Shown: positions 25,822 to 35,036 of the stretch, piece by piece
Position numbering within the stretch: position 1 is the stretch's first letter
Layout: every line of letters starts with the position of its first letter
Translations under genes and position numbers: made by a program
Source of the DNA: Sediminibacterium sp. KACHI17
GTDB lineage: Bacteria > Bacteroidota > Bacteroidia > Chitinophagales > Chitinophagaceae
Assembly (NCBI RefSeq): GCF_040362915.1
Contig: NZ_AP029612.1
Coordinates: 930,001-994,000 of the forward strand
Direction: 5' to 3'
DNA: 64,000 nucleotides
Notes under the pieces: generated by a model
Told to the model about the DNA's origin: nothing
Seen by the model: only the letters and a program-made list of their open reading frames with translations
Databases searched by the model: none

Positions 25822-26766
25822 ATGAATATTGGCATAGACATGATGGGTGGAGATTTTGCACCGCTGGAAGCGGTGAAGGGACTGAAACTTTATCTGTCTA
25901 CCAGTACACCTGTTGCCTCACTATATTTAATAGGTGATGAAACACTGATCAACCCTCTGTTGGAGGAGCATCAGGTTACATCACCTAATTTGCATTTGGT
26001 ACATGCCCCGGAAGTGATCGGTTATCATGAACACCCTACCAAGGCATTAAAAGAAAAGCAACGTTCTTCGATCGCTATCGGATTTCACTTGCTTGCTACC
26101 GGTAAAATTGATGCATTCATCAGTGCAGGAAATACCGGAGCTATGTTGGTGGGTGCGATGTACAGCATCAAACCTATTGCAGGCGTTGCACGTCCCACGA
26201 TTTCAACCATCATCCCTAAATTGAAAGGCGGAACCGGTTTATTGGTGGATGTTGGATTGAATGCAGATTGCAAACCAGAGCAACTAAATCAGTTTGCATT
26301 ATTGGGAAGTTTATATGCTCAGCATATTCTCAATATCACCAATCCTTCTGTAGGATTAGTGAATGTTGGAGAAGAAGAAGGCAAGGGCAATATTCTTGCA
26401 CAAGCCACCTACCCTCTTTTAAAAGAAAATACACAAATCAATTTCATCGGAAACATAGAAGGTCGCGATATCTTTCAGGATAAGGCCGATGTAATGGTGT
26501 GTGATGGCTTTACCGGTAATATCATTCTGAAACTAGCAGAATCTATTTACGATATCGCGGTAGAAAGAAATCTCTCCTCAGATAGCTACTTTAATCGCTT
26601 CCACTATGAGAACTATGGCGGCACCCCTGTATTGGGAGTCGCTAAGCCTGTTATTATTGGTCATGGTATCAGTAATGATATCGCTTTCAAGAACATGATC
26701 GCATTGGCTGAAAAAATGATCGAGACCGATCTCTGCGGTAAGATCACCAGCAGTTTTAGCGCTTAA
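25822..26766 (+). CDS. plsX: Phosphate acyltransferase PlsX
   Basis: Makes acyl-phosphate from acyl-ACP for phospholipid synthesis with PlsY. It is 314 residues and begins IGIDMMGGDFAPLEAVKG, followed by AFISAGNTGAML and CDGFTGNIILKLAES, all PlsX signatures. Peripheral membrane or cytoplasmic. The usual neighbour FabH is not next to it; the downstream gap holds a word hairpin and the promoter of a peptide gene. Confidence 0.95.
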   Translation: MNIGIDMMGGDFAPLEAVKGLKLYLSTSTPVASLYLIGDETLINPLLEEHQVTSPNLHLVHAPEVIGYHEHPTKALKEKQRSSIAIGFHLLATGKIDAFISAGNTGAMLVGAMYSIKPIAGVARPTISTIIPKLKGGTGLLVDVGLNADCKPEQLNQFALLGSLYAQHILNITNPSVGLVNVGEEEGKGNILAQATYPLLKENTQINFIGNIEGRDIFQDKADVMVCDGFTGNIILKLAESIYDIAVERNLSSDSYFNRFHYENYGGTPVLGVAKPVIIGHGISNDIAFKNMIALAEKMIETDLCGKITSSFSA

Positions 26767-26780
26767 TTCCTAGTTATTTA

Positions 26781-26844
26781 TTGCCACTGAAGACTCAGAA
26801 GATCACAGAAACGCTTCAGTGCCCCTCTGTGCCCTCAGTGGCAA
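26781..26844. repeat. Word-type inverted repeat, family D (copy 2)
   Basis: Outer arms TTGCCACTGA and TCAGTGGCAA, inner CACAGA and CTGTG, in the same layout and almost the same length (64 bases) as 2123-2186. Confidence 0.8.
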
Positions 26845-26986
26845 ACCATTTTCCATCACGAATTACAACCGCTCATCATTTTCAAAGAATCGCTGAAAAT
26901 AGACTATAAATAATCTATTCAACTGATTATCAATATGTAATAAGCTTACTAAGCTATTTTGCAACAGATATTACTTTCCTTAAGAT

Positions 26987-27028
26987 GGTACTATGTGTTG
27001 CATAGTACCAAAAGTTGACATATCTTTG
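26987..27028 (+). promoter_or_regulatory. Palindromic operator over the promoter of a peptide gene
   Basis: GGTACTATG and CATAGTACC are perfect 9-base inverted arms around TGTTG (26987-27009). The TTG at 26998-27000 sits in the centre, 20 bases before the -7 box TATCTTTG (27021-27028), so a protein on the palindrome would cover the -33 element. Start codon at 27063. Confidence 0.7.
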
Positions 27029-27062
27029 TTCTATCAAATTAAAAAACACAAAAACAACCGTT

Positions 27063-27248
27063 ATGAAAAAGTTAGTCAACAACCTCCAGATTTTCGCGAT
27101 GATCGCTTTGATCCCTGCTATTACTATTGCTTATTTGCACACGGATAAAGCAACTACTGAAGATGAATCAGAAAAAACAGAAATCGTACGCAAAGGAATC
27201 AATATCCAAGATGCTGGAAGCATGATCCATTTAGTGAAAAGCTTCTAA
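27063..27248 (+). CDS. Small exported or membrane peptide, 61 residues
   Basis: Not recognised. MKKLVNNLQIFAMIALIPA gives a short basic start and a hydrophobic stretch (residues 8-24), like a signal peptide or membrane anchor without a lipobox. An acidic middle follows (TTEDESEKTE), then a tail ending MIHLVKSF. It has its own promoter with a palindromic operator and its own terminator, which argues that it is real. The open frame continues 16 codons upstream, but the promoter lies within that region. Confidence 0.6.
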   Translation: MKKLVNNLQIFAMIALIPAITIAYLHTDKATTEDESEKTEIVRKGINIQDAGSMIHLVKSF

Positions 27249-27293
27249 TTCAAAAGATATGATGCAACAACGTACATCGCTGCAGATCAGTAA

Positions 27294-27339
27294 GGGCAGT
27301 GGTGCTACATGGTACTCTTAGGTACATCACTACCCTTTT
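27294..27339 (+). terminator. Probable terminator of the peptide gene
   Basis: GGGCAGTG pairs with CACTACCC (one mismatch), with ATGGTAC/GGTACAT pairing inside, followed by TTTT. Confidence 0.5.
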
Positions 27340-27405
27340 CTCTATCGTTTATTCACATATTCGCATTAAAAACGGCCGAACTGTTCAACAGCCGTAGCAA
27401 AACTT

Positions 27406-27413
27406 TACCTTTG
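27406..27413 (+). promoter_or_regulatory. -7 promoter box for cystathionine beta-synthase
   Basis: TACCTTTG matches TAnnTTTG, 23 bases before the ATG at 27437. Confidence 0.65.
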
Positions 27414-27436
27414 CACAAACAAACGTTAGTTTTAGC

Positions 27437-28792
27437 ATGTGGCTGAATAATATCCTCGAAACGATAGGTAATACCCCCCTGATCAAACTCAATAAAGTAG
27501 CAAAAGACATTCCTGCCACCGTGCTGGCCAAGGTTGATTATTTCAATCCCGGTAACTCTATCAAAGACCGTATGGCTTTGAAAATGGTGGAAGTGGCCGA
27601 ACAAGAAGGCAAACTCAAACCTGGCGGAACCATCATCGAAGGTACCAGTGGAAATACGGGTATGGGATTGGCATTAGCAGCCTGTGTAAAGGGTTACAAA
27701 TGCATATTTGTTACCACCGATAAACAATCCAAGGAAAAAGTTGACATCCTCAAAGCAGTCGGTGCAGAAGTGATTGTTTGTCCCACCAACGTTCTCCCCG
27801 AAGATCCTCGCAGTTATTATAGTGTCGCCAAAAGACTGGGACAAGAGATTCCCAATTCCATGTACATGAACCAATATGATAATTTGGCGAATCGTCAGGC
27901 TCATTACGAAACCACCGGACCGGAAATCTGGGAACAAACAGAAGGTAAGATCACACATTTTGTGTGTACCGCTGGAACTGGCGGCACGATCACCGGTACA
28001 GCTATGTACTTGAAAGAAAAAAATCCCAATATCAAAGTATGGGCAGTTGATGTATACGGCTCATTGCTGACAAAATATTTCAAGACAGGTGAGATCGATA
28101 TGAATGAAGTACATCCTTATATCTCCGAAGGTTTTGGTGAAGATTTTGTTCCCGGAAACTACGATATGAGTGTGATCGATGAGTTTGTGCAGGTTACTGA
28201 TAAAGATGGAGCAGTAATGGCCCGTCGCATCGCTAAAGAAGAAGGATTGTTTTGTGGATATAGCGCAGGTAGTTGCTTACAAGGCTTGATGCAATTAAAA
28301 GCAAGTTTGACAAAAGATGATGTAGTAGTTTGTGTGTTCCATGATCATGGCAGCCGTTATGTTGGTAAAGTCTACAATGACCAGTGGATGATGGAACGTG
28401 GTTTCCTGGATGTAAAAACTTTCAAAGACATTGTGAACGGAAGAGGCGGACAAAAACTCATCACGGTATCACCGGAACATACGGTTGCAGATGCAGTGGA
28501 GTTGATGAAGAAATATGATATCGAACAGATCCCGGTATTGAAAGATGGTGAGATCAAAGGTTCTTTGAGTGAAGGAGGACTGTTTCAAAAAATATTCAGT
28601 AACCCTGAATTAAAAGATGCTACAGTTGCAAGTGTGATAGAACATCCCTACCCTGTTGTTGATTTTCTTACGCCGGTTGAAAAGATCGGTACACTGATCA
28701 ATAAAGAAAATGGTGCAGTATTAGCGAAAGATGAGAAAGGAGATTTCCATATCATCACGAAGTATGATGTGATTCAAAGTTTGGCGAAGTAA
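27437..28792 (+). CDS. Cystathionine beta-synthase
   Basis: PLP enzyme of 451 residues joining serine and homocysteine to cystathionine, or acting as a cysteine synthase (family inference). The PLP lysine is in NPGNSIKDRMALKM, and EGTSGNTGMGLA is the phosphate/substrate loop. Residues about 335-450 form a CBS-domain pair (ITVSPEHTVADAVELMKK), which in this family binds adenosyl ligands for control. Own promoter and a strong terminator: single-gene unit. Confidence 0.9.
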   Translation: MWLNNILETIGNTPLIKLNKVAKDIPATVLAKVDYFNPGNSIKDRMALKMVEVAEQEGKLKPGGTIIEGTSGNTGMGLALAACVKGYKCIFVTTDKQSKEKVDILKAVGAEVIVCPTNVLPEDPRSYYSVAKRLGQEIPNSMYMNQYDNLANRQAHYETTGPEIWEQTEGKITHFVCTAGTGGTITGTAMYLKEKNPNIKVWAVDVYGSLLTKYFKTGEIDMNEVHPYISEGFGEDFVPGNYDMSVIDEFVQVTDKDGAVMARRIAKEEGLFCGYSAGSCLQGLMQLKASLTKDDVVVCVFHDHGSRYVGKVYNDQWMMERGFLDVKTFKDIVNGRGGQKLITVSPEHTVADAVELMKKYDIEQIPVLKDGEIKGSLSEGGLFQKIFSNPELKDATVASVIEHPYPVVDFLTPVEKIGTLINKENGAVLAKDEKGDFHIITKYDVIQSLAK

Positions 28793-28796
28793 ATAA

Positions 28797-28834
28797 TAAA
28801 AAGTCTAGGGTATCTAAAACCCTAGACTTTTTTT
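28797..28834. terminator. Bidirectional rho-independent terminator
   Basis: AAAAAGTCTAGGGT pairs perfectly with ACCCTAGACTTTTT, A-run on one side and T-run on the other, between convergent genes. Confidence 0.9.
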
Positions 28835-28859
28835 AATGCTGCTAACGCTGTTTCCAATT

Positions 28860-31286
28860 CTACAACAGATCTGTATTACTAATCCCTTTCTTCTTTGAAA
28901 CGCTTTGATCAAGCTTTCCAAAACTCCATGTCAAAGACATTGTCACACCTCTGAATCGATTAAACGTTTTAACTTCTGAGGCAAAATTTGCATCGGCAAA
29001 TTCTCTGATCCTCAAAAACTCTCCTCGTTTATTGAACAGATTATTGATACTTACACTCGCAAATAATTTTCCTTTGGAAATAATATACCGACTACCGAAT
29101 CCATAGGCATAGTAGGCATTGACATTTCCTTGAAGCAATAAAACCGGAAAATAATAATTAGCAAACCAGGTTGCTATAAGCTTACTTCCGATTTCATAAG
29201 ATCCATTAGTACCTGTCTGGCCCGAGAAGCCTTGATTGGTTTGTTGTCCTAAACTTGGGCTTGCGATCCTGAGATATGAGATATTACCATTGAAATTTAA
29301 TCTGACAGATTTCGATGGCGTTGCATTAAGGCCAATATTCAAAAAAGCAATGCGGCTTGTTCCTCCGTTTTGAGGCTGAAACGTAGTAACACCAGTGCTC
29401 TTGTTAAAGAAATACCCATAGATGATGTAACTGTTACTAAAGTTGTATCCCAAGCTAAATGTGGTAAATATTTTCTTTCCACTTAATCTGTACTGAAAAT
29501 TCATTACATGAGATAATTGAGGTCCTAAATTTGGATTGCCTGTTGATACATTCAGGGAATCGATGTTATTTACAAACGGATTCAGCGCGTTCACATAAGG
29601 TCGGTTAAGTCTTTGACTATAACTAAAAGAAAAATAAGATCCGTTTTTTGTCCTAGCACCTACTAAGAAATTAGGCAACCATCTTGTATAAGATTGTTGC
29701 ACTGCAGTACCTGTAGAAATAAAATTACCGTTAATAACTGTATGTTCCATCCGTAATCCGATGCGAAAATTTAGCCTCCCGGATGTGAAACTCTTACTTG
29801 CATAAGTACTATACACATTTTGATGATAATTAAAATTATCAGAGTTCAAAGGATTAGGCTGATAAGTACCACTAGCAGTGCTTTTGATATAACTCTGGTA
29901 ATCTGAAATAGCCCGACGTAAAATAGCTTTAGCTCCTATTTCCAAGATCCGTTTATTTTTTCCGGGAAGGATGTAATCGGTTTGTATGGTGTATTGTTTA
30001 TCACTGGAAATATTATCATTCAAAATAAATCGGTCACTACCTGTGCTATTATACTGAGCGCTTGTATTTCTAAGATCATTATCTCCAAATACACCATAAA
30101 GCTTGATCGTAAATTCTTTGGCAGGGTTACTCTTGAACTTCTTTATATAATCTATTCCTGAACTTAGATCAATGGATTTTTGATTCTGAACACTCAAAAA
30201 ATCACTTTGGATTGTAGTTGTACTTGGATTTCCTTCCAATGTAAACAATCTGCTTTTATCACTTTCATTTCTGGTTCGATCAAATGTCCCATAAATACTT
30301 ATGGCGTTCATAGAGTCGATCTCATATGTCAACTCCCAATTGCCTTCAGGTGAATACGTGCTACTCTGGGAAATACCAGTACTCGTTCTTTTTGAAAAAG
30401 CAGCACTGGATAATGAGCGGATAGTTTCATTCTCACGGTAAATAAAATTCTGGTTACCGTCATAAAGCAAACCCACGACAAGACCTACTTTATCTTTTTT
30501 CATATTGAATGTCATATTCCCACCACGCGCCACATTTGAACTCCAATCAAAAGGATTAAAGTAGTTGTTCCAAATATCCACGGAAGCATTGTATCCTATG
30601 ACATTTTTCTTAGTAATAATATTAATGAGTCCTCCTACGCCTTCTGCATCATATTTTGCAGAAGGATTCGTGATGATATCTATCCGCTTAATAATACTAC
30701 CCGGGTAGTTTTTTAGTGCCTCACTGGCATCTCTTGCAAATTGTGCTGTTTCTCTCCCATTTACCAAAACCCTGAAACTAGTTTGTCCATTGATCATCAC
30801 TTTCCCATTTCCATCTACACTAACCATGGGTGTTTTTTTCAATAGATCCAATGCTTTTTCCGAGTTAGCCATCGGATCGTTTTCAGCATTATAACTAATC
30901 CCGTCTTCGCGCATGGAAACCAATCTCTTTGTATTCGTAACCGTTACTCCCTGTAATTCTTTGATTGAAGTTTTTAAAATAATACTCCCAACATCCATAT
31001 CCTCTTTATTCAGCATAACACGATTCCAGCTTACTTCATATCCTTCCAGACTTACCTGCAGCCAATGCTCTCCTGTATTGGAATGAGTAATTAAAAATTT
31101 ACCTTTTGAATCTGTATATGTCATGGATATTACCTTTTCTTTTTTTTCCTTGAATAAAGCAATAGTGGCATATTGAAGCGGATGTCCGATAGAGTCTATA
31201 ACTGTTCCCGTCATTTTTGTAGCTAACTGCGCAAACGACCAATCAAAACAATAACAGAAAAGCGTAAACAGTAAGATCTTTTTCAT
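28860..31286 (-). CDS. TonB-dependent-receptor-like outer membrane barrel (OMP_b-brl_3)
   Basis: Outer membrane protein of 808 residues. It has a signal peptide (1-19, ending SFAQ), a CarboxypepD_reg-like beta-sandwich (about 22-110), a plug-like region (VGGLINIITKKNV near 215) and a large C-terminal beta-barrel rich in Tyr, Asn and Ser strands. It is not a SusC: no SusD gene follows. Ligand unknown. Divergent from the substrate-binding gene at 31444 with 157 bases between them. Confidence 0.85.
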   Translation of the reverse strand: MKKILLFTLFCYCFDWSFAQLATKMTGTVIDSIGHPLQYATIALFKEKKEKVISMTYTDSKGKFLITHSNTGEHWLQVSLEGYEVSWNRVMLNKEDMDVGSIILKTSIKELQGVTVTNTKRLVSMREDGISYNAENDPMANSEKALDLLKKTPMVSVDGNGKVMINGQTSFRVLVNGRETAQFARDASEALKNYPGSIIKRIDIITNPSAKYDAEGVGGLINIITKKNVIGYNASVDIWNNYFNPFDWSSNVARGGNMTFNMKKDKVGLVVGLLYDGNQNFIYRENETIRSLSSAAFSKRTSTGISQSSTYSPEGNWELTYEIDSMNAISIYGTFDRTRNESDKSRLFTLEGNPSTTTIQSDFLSVQNQKSIDLSSGIDYIKKFKSNPAKEFTIKLYGVFGDNDLRNTSAQYNSTGSDRFILNDNISSDKQYTIQTDYILPGKNKRILEIGAKAILRRAISDYQSYIKSTASGTYQPNPLNSDNFNYHQNVYSTYASKSFTSGRLNFRIGLRMEHTVINGNFISTGTAVQQSYTRWLPNFLVGARTKNGSYFSFSYSQRLNRPYVNALNPFVNNIDSLNVSTGNPNLGPQLSHVMNFQYRLSGKKIFTTFSLGYNFSNSYIIYGYFFNKSTGVTTFQPQNGGTSRIAFLNIGLNATPSKSVRLNFNGNISYLRIASPSLGQQTNQGFSGQTGTNGSYEIGSKLIATWFANYYFPVLLLQGNVNAYYAYGFGSRYIISKGKLFASVSINNLFNKRGEFLRIREFADANFASEVKTFNRFRGVTMSLTWSFGKLDQSVSKKKGISNTDLL

Positions 31287-31443
31287 CGTGGCGTTTTTTA
31301 ACCTTAATGCCGAGAATTTTTCATTTTGAAAAAAAGCAGCTTTGGCGGTAATTTTACAATATTGATATACTACTATCGTGCTATCTCAGTCAACGTTACT
31401 GACATTATCACCATCTTCGAGTTAAAGTCAACGTATAGCGACT

Positions 31444-32241
31444 ATGAGTCTACAGAAAACCTTTTCCGATAAGATCAATCGAATCGTTTCATTGGTGCCT
31501 TCTCAAACAGAATTATTGTTTGACCTAGGGTTGGAAGAAGAGGTGGTAGGAATCACCAAATTCTGTATTCATCCAGATCATTGGTTCAGGAATAAAGCCA
31601 GGATCGGAGGTACAAAAGATGTAAAATTTGATCGCGTCAAATCTTTATCACCAACACTTATCATCGCTAACAAAGAAGAAAATGTAAAGGAACAAGTGGA
31701 AGCATTAGCTGCGCTTGCACCTGTTCATACCACAGATATCAGTACATTAGAAGATGCGTGTAATATGATACAAGAAATAGGTAAACTCACAAATACCTTA
31801 TCAAAAGCAAAAGAGATCATTACACATATTCAAACAGGTTTTATAAAACTTTCAGCACAACTGCAGCAACAAAGCACCAAAACTTGTTTATACCTGATCT
31901 GGAAAGATCCTTACATGTCTGTTGGAAGCGACACATTCATCCATGATATGATGTTACGTTGTAAACTTGAGAACGTTATTGCAAACCAAACACGCTACCC
32001 TTCTATCACCATTGAGCAAATACAAGTATTGGCACCGGAGATCATCTTACTATCTTCTGAACCTTATCCTTTTAAAGAAAAACATATCGCTGAATTACAA
32101 ACACATGTTCCCGGTGCAACGATCCTACTCGCCGATGGAGAAATGTTCAGTTGGTATGGGAGCAGATTACAGCATTCTCCTGCCTATTTTTGCGGTTTAT
32201 GGAACACAATCAACAGTTCATCCACAACCCTAAAAAGCTAA
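31444..32241 (+). CDS. Helical-backbone metal-receptor protein, BtuF-like, no signal peptide
   Basis: Protein of 265 residues in the periplasmic-binding-protein III group used for cobalamin and iron-siderophore ABC uptake: RIVSLVPSQTELLFDLGL near the start and LSPTLIIANKEENVKEQVEAL next. No signal peptide or lipobox is present, odd for a periplasmic receptor, so it may be cytoplasmic. No permease or ATPase gene is adjacent, and no cobalamin riboswitch is seen. The promoter region holds AGTCAACGT twice, at 31388 and 31426. Confidence 0.75.
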   Translation: MSLQKTFSDKINRIVSLVPSQTELLFDLGLEEEVVGITKFCIHPDHWFRNKARIGGTKDVKFDRVKSLSPTLIIANKEENVKEQVEALAALAPVHTTDISTLEDACNMIQEIGKLTNTLSKAKEIITHIQTGFIKLSAQLQQQSTKTCLYLIWKDPYMSVGSDTFIHDMMLRCKLENVIANQTRYPSITIEQIQVLAPEIILLSSEPYPFKEKHIAELQTHVPGATILLADGEMFSWYGSRLQHSPAYFCGLWNTINSSSTTLKS

Positions 32242-32288
32242 CAATCGTTTGCGGATTGTAAAGTATCTTGCCGCCGATTTAAGACCAT

Positions 32289-32365
32289 AGATGTGAATGG
32301 TGAATGGTCAATTGTAAATATCTTACTATTTATTATTGACCATTCACTATTCACAATTCACATCT
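32289..32365. repeat. Word-type inverted repeat, family A (copy 2)
   Basis: Left arm AGATGTGAAT-GGTGAATGGTCAAT; the complement of the right arm reads AGATGTGAAT-TGTGAATAGTGAATGGTCAAT. The arms differ by a gain or loss of one GTGAAT word. It lies just upstream of the aldolase start. Confidence 0.85.
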
Positions 32366-32379
32366 AAAATAAACCAACC

Positions 32380-33447
32380 ATGAAAAAGTACAGAGCCGGG
32401 GTATTATTCGGTGAAGAATTAGAAGCATTGTATAATGATGCAAAAGACAATCAATTTGCATTGCCTGCTGTAAATACGATTGGTACCAATACCATCAACG
32501 CAACATTGGAAACAGCTGCTAAAGTAAATTCTCCGGTGATCATACAATTTTCAAATGGCGGCGCTCAGTTTGTTGCCGGAAAAGGTATGCCCAATGATGC
32601 ATTACAAGGTAATATTTCCGGTGGTATTTCTGGAGCCTTACATATTCACAATGTTGCAAAACACTACGGTGTTCCTGTAGTGTTACATACAGACCACGCT
32701 GCTAAAAAATGGTTACCATGGGTGAGTGGATTGATCGATGCGGGTGAACAGTTTTATAAAGAAAAAGGCCAGCCTTTGTTTAGTTCACATATGCTTGATC
32801 TATCAGAAGAACCCATCGAAGAAAATATCCATACTTCAGTTGAGTTTTACAAACGCATGGCTCCGCTTGGAATGAGCATTGAGATCGAATTAGGCGTTAC
32901 CGGTGGTGAAGAAGATGGTGTTGATAATAGTGGTATCGAAAATGATAAATTATATACACAACCACAGCATGTGGCATACGCATATACAGAACTGAGTAAA
33001 GTGGGCAAGCTCTTTACCGTAGCTGCTGCTTTTGGTAATGTACACGGTGTATACAGTCCTGGTAACGTAGAACTTCGCCCTGAAATTCTGAATAACAGTC
33101 AGCTCTTTATTGAGCAGGAACTGAAAACAGGACCTAAACCAGTGTATTTCGTTTTCCATGGAGGTAGTGGTTCACCGCAACACCAGATTCGTGAAGCGAT
33201 CAGCTACGGTGCAATCAAAATGAATATCGATACGGATCTTCAGTGGGCTTTCTGGGAAGGCATCAGAGACTTCTACAAGAAGAATGAAGCTTACCTGCAA
33301 GGACAACTCGGTAATCCTGAAGGTGCTGATAAACCTAATAAAAAGTTCTATGATCCCCGCGTATGGCTCCGCAAAGCCGAAGAAAACTTCGCTAAGCGCC
33401 TGGAAGTCGCTTTTGAGGATCTGAATTGTATCAATAGAAACGCTTAG
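32380..33447 (+). CDS. fbaA: Class II fructose-bisphosphate aldolase
   Basis: Zinc enzyme of glycolysis and gluconeogenesis, 355 residues, the size of class IIA aldolases such as E. coli FbaA. Zinc histidines lie in PVVLHTDHAAKKW and VFHGGSGSPQHQI, and IEIELGVTGGEEDGVDN is the conserved segment that includes the metal-site Glu. Cytoplasmic. Word hairpins lie on both sides; no clear promoter box is seen. Confidence 0.96.
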   Translation: MKKYRAGVLFGEELEALYNDAKDNQFALPAVNTIGTNTINATLETAAKVNSPVIIQFSNGGAQFVAGKGMPNDALQGNISGGISGALHIHNVAKHYGVPVVLHTDHAAKKWLPWVSGLIDAGEQFYKEKGQPLFSSHMLDLSEEPIEENIHTSVEFYKRMAPLGMSIEIELGVTGGEEDGVDNSGIENDKLYTQPQHVAYAYTELSKVGKLFTVAAAFGNVHGVYSPGNVELRPEILNNSQLFIEQELKTGPKPVYFVFHGGSGSPQHQIREAISYGAIKMNIDTDLQWAFWEGIRDFYKKNEAYLQGQLGNPEGADKPNKKFYDPRVWLRKAEENFAKRLEVAFEDLNCINRNA

Positions 33448-33455
33448 TAGTTAAT

Positions 33456-33516
33456 AGTTCATGGTCCATAGACCATAGTAGGAAATTTTTTTACTATGGA
33501 CTATGGACCATGAACT
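33456..33516. repeat. Word-type inverted repeat, family B (copy 2), 25-bp stem
   Basis: The arms at 33456-33480 and 33492-33516 pair over 25 bases with one mismatch: AGTTCATGGTCCATAG followed by nCCATAGTA. The loop is 11 bases and T-rich. Located in the fbaA-accD gap. Confidence 0.9.
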
Positions 33517-33576
33517 TTGGACTATCCCCCATTACTCACTTTTCCCTATCTTAGCCGCCCAATCTATTGCCTCGTT

Positions 33577-34494
33577 ATGAAAAAAGAACGTGAAGAAGAT
33601 TTTGAAGCAAATTTAACCGGAGAAGGCCCTCAGGGTGAAGATACCAAGCCTCGTTGGTTCAAGCGCATACGTAAGGGTATCTTGACTTCGACTGCGGATA
33701 AAAAAGAAACACCGGAAGGACTTTGGAATAAATGTCCGGAATGTAATTATATATGTACTACAACAGAACTTTCTGAAAATCTGTATGTGTGTCCAAAATG
33801 TAATCACCACCACAGAATTGGAAGTGCTGATTATTACGACTTCTTATTTGACAACAGTGAATACACAGAGTTGTTTGACCAGATCAAGAGTAAGGATGCA
33901 CTCGGATTTACCGATCTGAAACCTTATCAGAAACGACTGGATGAAATTCATGCCAAGACCGATCTGAAAGATTCAATGCGTGTTGCCACCGGAAAAGTGG
34001 ATGGAGAAGGTTTTGTGATCGCATGTATGGATTTTGAATTCATTGGTGGTTCATTGGGAAGTGTGATGGGCGAAAAATTCAGTCGCGCTGTAGACTATTG
34101 TATCGAGCACAAACTACCTTATTTGGTCATCAGCAAGAGTGGTGGTGCACGTATGATGGAAAGTGCTTTCAGTCTGATGCAGTTGGCCAAGACCAGCGGA
34201 AAACTCTCTCAATTGAGTGACGCGGGTCTCCCCTATATTTCATTACTCACCGATCCTACATTTGGTGGTATCTCTGCCAGCTTTGGTATGCTGGGTGATC
34301 TTAATATTGCCGAACCCGGTGCCCTCATTGGCTTTGCCGGTCCTCGTGTGATCAAAGAAACCATCAAAAGAGATCTTCCCGAAGGCTTCCAAAGAAGTGA
34401 GTTCTTATTGGAACATGGATTCCTCGACTTTATTGTTGAGAGAAAACAACTGAAACAGAAACTGGCTCAACTGGCCATGCATTTCAGAAAATAA
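33577..34494 (+). CDS. accD: Acetyl-CoA carboxylase carboxyltransferase subunit beta
   Basis: Part of the carboxyltransferase that makes malonyl-CoA for fatty acid synthesis, 305 residues. The N-terminal zinc ribbon has CPEC and CPKC pairs (about 48-70). The crotonase-fold part carries [15 protein letters not shown] and [13 protein letters not shown]. Start taken at [10 protein letters not shown]; an upstream in-frame ATG lies in the word repeat and is not conserved. The alpha subunit gene is not here. smpB follows 26 bases later. Confidence 0.95.
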   Translation: MKKEREEDFEANLTGEGPQGEDTKPRWFKRIRKGILTSTADKKETPEGLWNKCPECNYICTTTELSENLYVCPKCNHHHRIGSADYYDFLFDNSEYTELFDQIKSKDALGFTDLKPYQKRLDEIHAKTDLKDSMRVATGKVDGEGFVIACMDFEFIGGSLGSVMGEKFSRAVDYCIEHKLPYLVISKSGGARMMESAFSLMQLAKTSGKLSQLSDAGLPYISLLTDPTFGGISASFGMLGDLNIAEPGALIGFAGPRVIKETIKRDLPEGFQRSEFLLEHGFLDFIVERKQLKQKLAQLAMHFRK

Positions 34495-34520
34495 GAACAG
34501 AATGTTACCCACACACTGCC

Positions 34521-34961
34521 ATGGCAAAAGAAATGAACAACAGGCAGGCTTATTACAATTACCACATTGAAGATAAATATGTGGCCGGTATTGTATTGCT
34601 AGGAACTGAAGTGAAATCCATACGCGATGGCAAAGTAAGCTTCAATGACGCTTTTTGTTTGTTTGATGATGGTGAACTCTGGGTACGAGGATTATATATC
34701 GCAGAATACTCTCATGGCACTGCCAATAATCATATTGCCGTTCACGACAGAAAACTACTCTTACAAAAAAGAGAATTAAAAAAGATACAAGCCAAATTAA
34801 AAGAGAAAGGATACACAGTGATTCCCCTACGTGTTTTCCTGAATGATAAAAACCTGGTGAAAGTAGAGATCGGACTAGGAAAAGGTAAAAAACTCCACGA
34901 TAAGCGAGAGACTATAAAAGACAGGGATGTTCAAAAAGAAATCAAGCGATTTTTAAAATAA
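34521..34961 (+). CDS. smpB: SsrA-binding protein SmpB
   Basis: Partner of tmRNA in rescue of stalled ribosomes, 146 residues, normal for the family. NRQAYYNYHIEDKYVAGI and GTEVKSIRDGKVSFNDAF are the RNA-binding core. The basic C-terminal tail (LHDKRETIKDRDVQKEIKRF) enters the mRNA channel. It may share a transcript with accD. The tmRNA gene itself begins at the right edge of this window. Confidence 0.97.
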   Translation: MAKEMNNRQAYYNYHIEDKYVAGIVLLGTEVKSIRDGKVSFNDAFCLFDDGELWVRGLYIAEYSHGTANNHIAVHDRKLLLQKRELKKIQAKLKEKGYTVIPLRVFLNDKNLVKVEIGLGKGKKLHDKRETIKDRDVQKEIKRFLK

Positions 34962-34974
34962 AGTTTGATTCGAT

Positions 34975-35022
34975 GATCTTTGATTTCTTGATTTGAATAA
35001 ATAAATCAAGAAATCAAAGATC
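34975..35022. repeat. Perfect 20-bp word hairpin, family C (copy 2)
   Basis: GATCTTTGATTTCTTGATTT pairs exactly with its complement at 35003-35022 around an 8-base loop. Further words (ATCAAAGATC) run to the icd stop. Lies between convergent smpB and icd. Confidence 0.9.
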
Positions 35023-35036
35023 AAAAAATCAAAGAT

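Noticed and set aside
31287-31443. Cobalamin riboswitch upstream of the BtuF-like gene
   Set aside because: No recognisable B12-box or core; only a short direct repeat.
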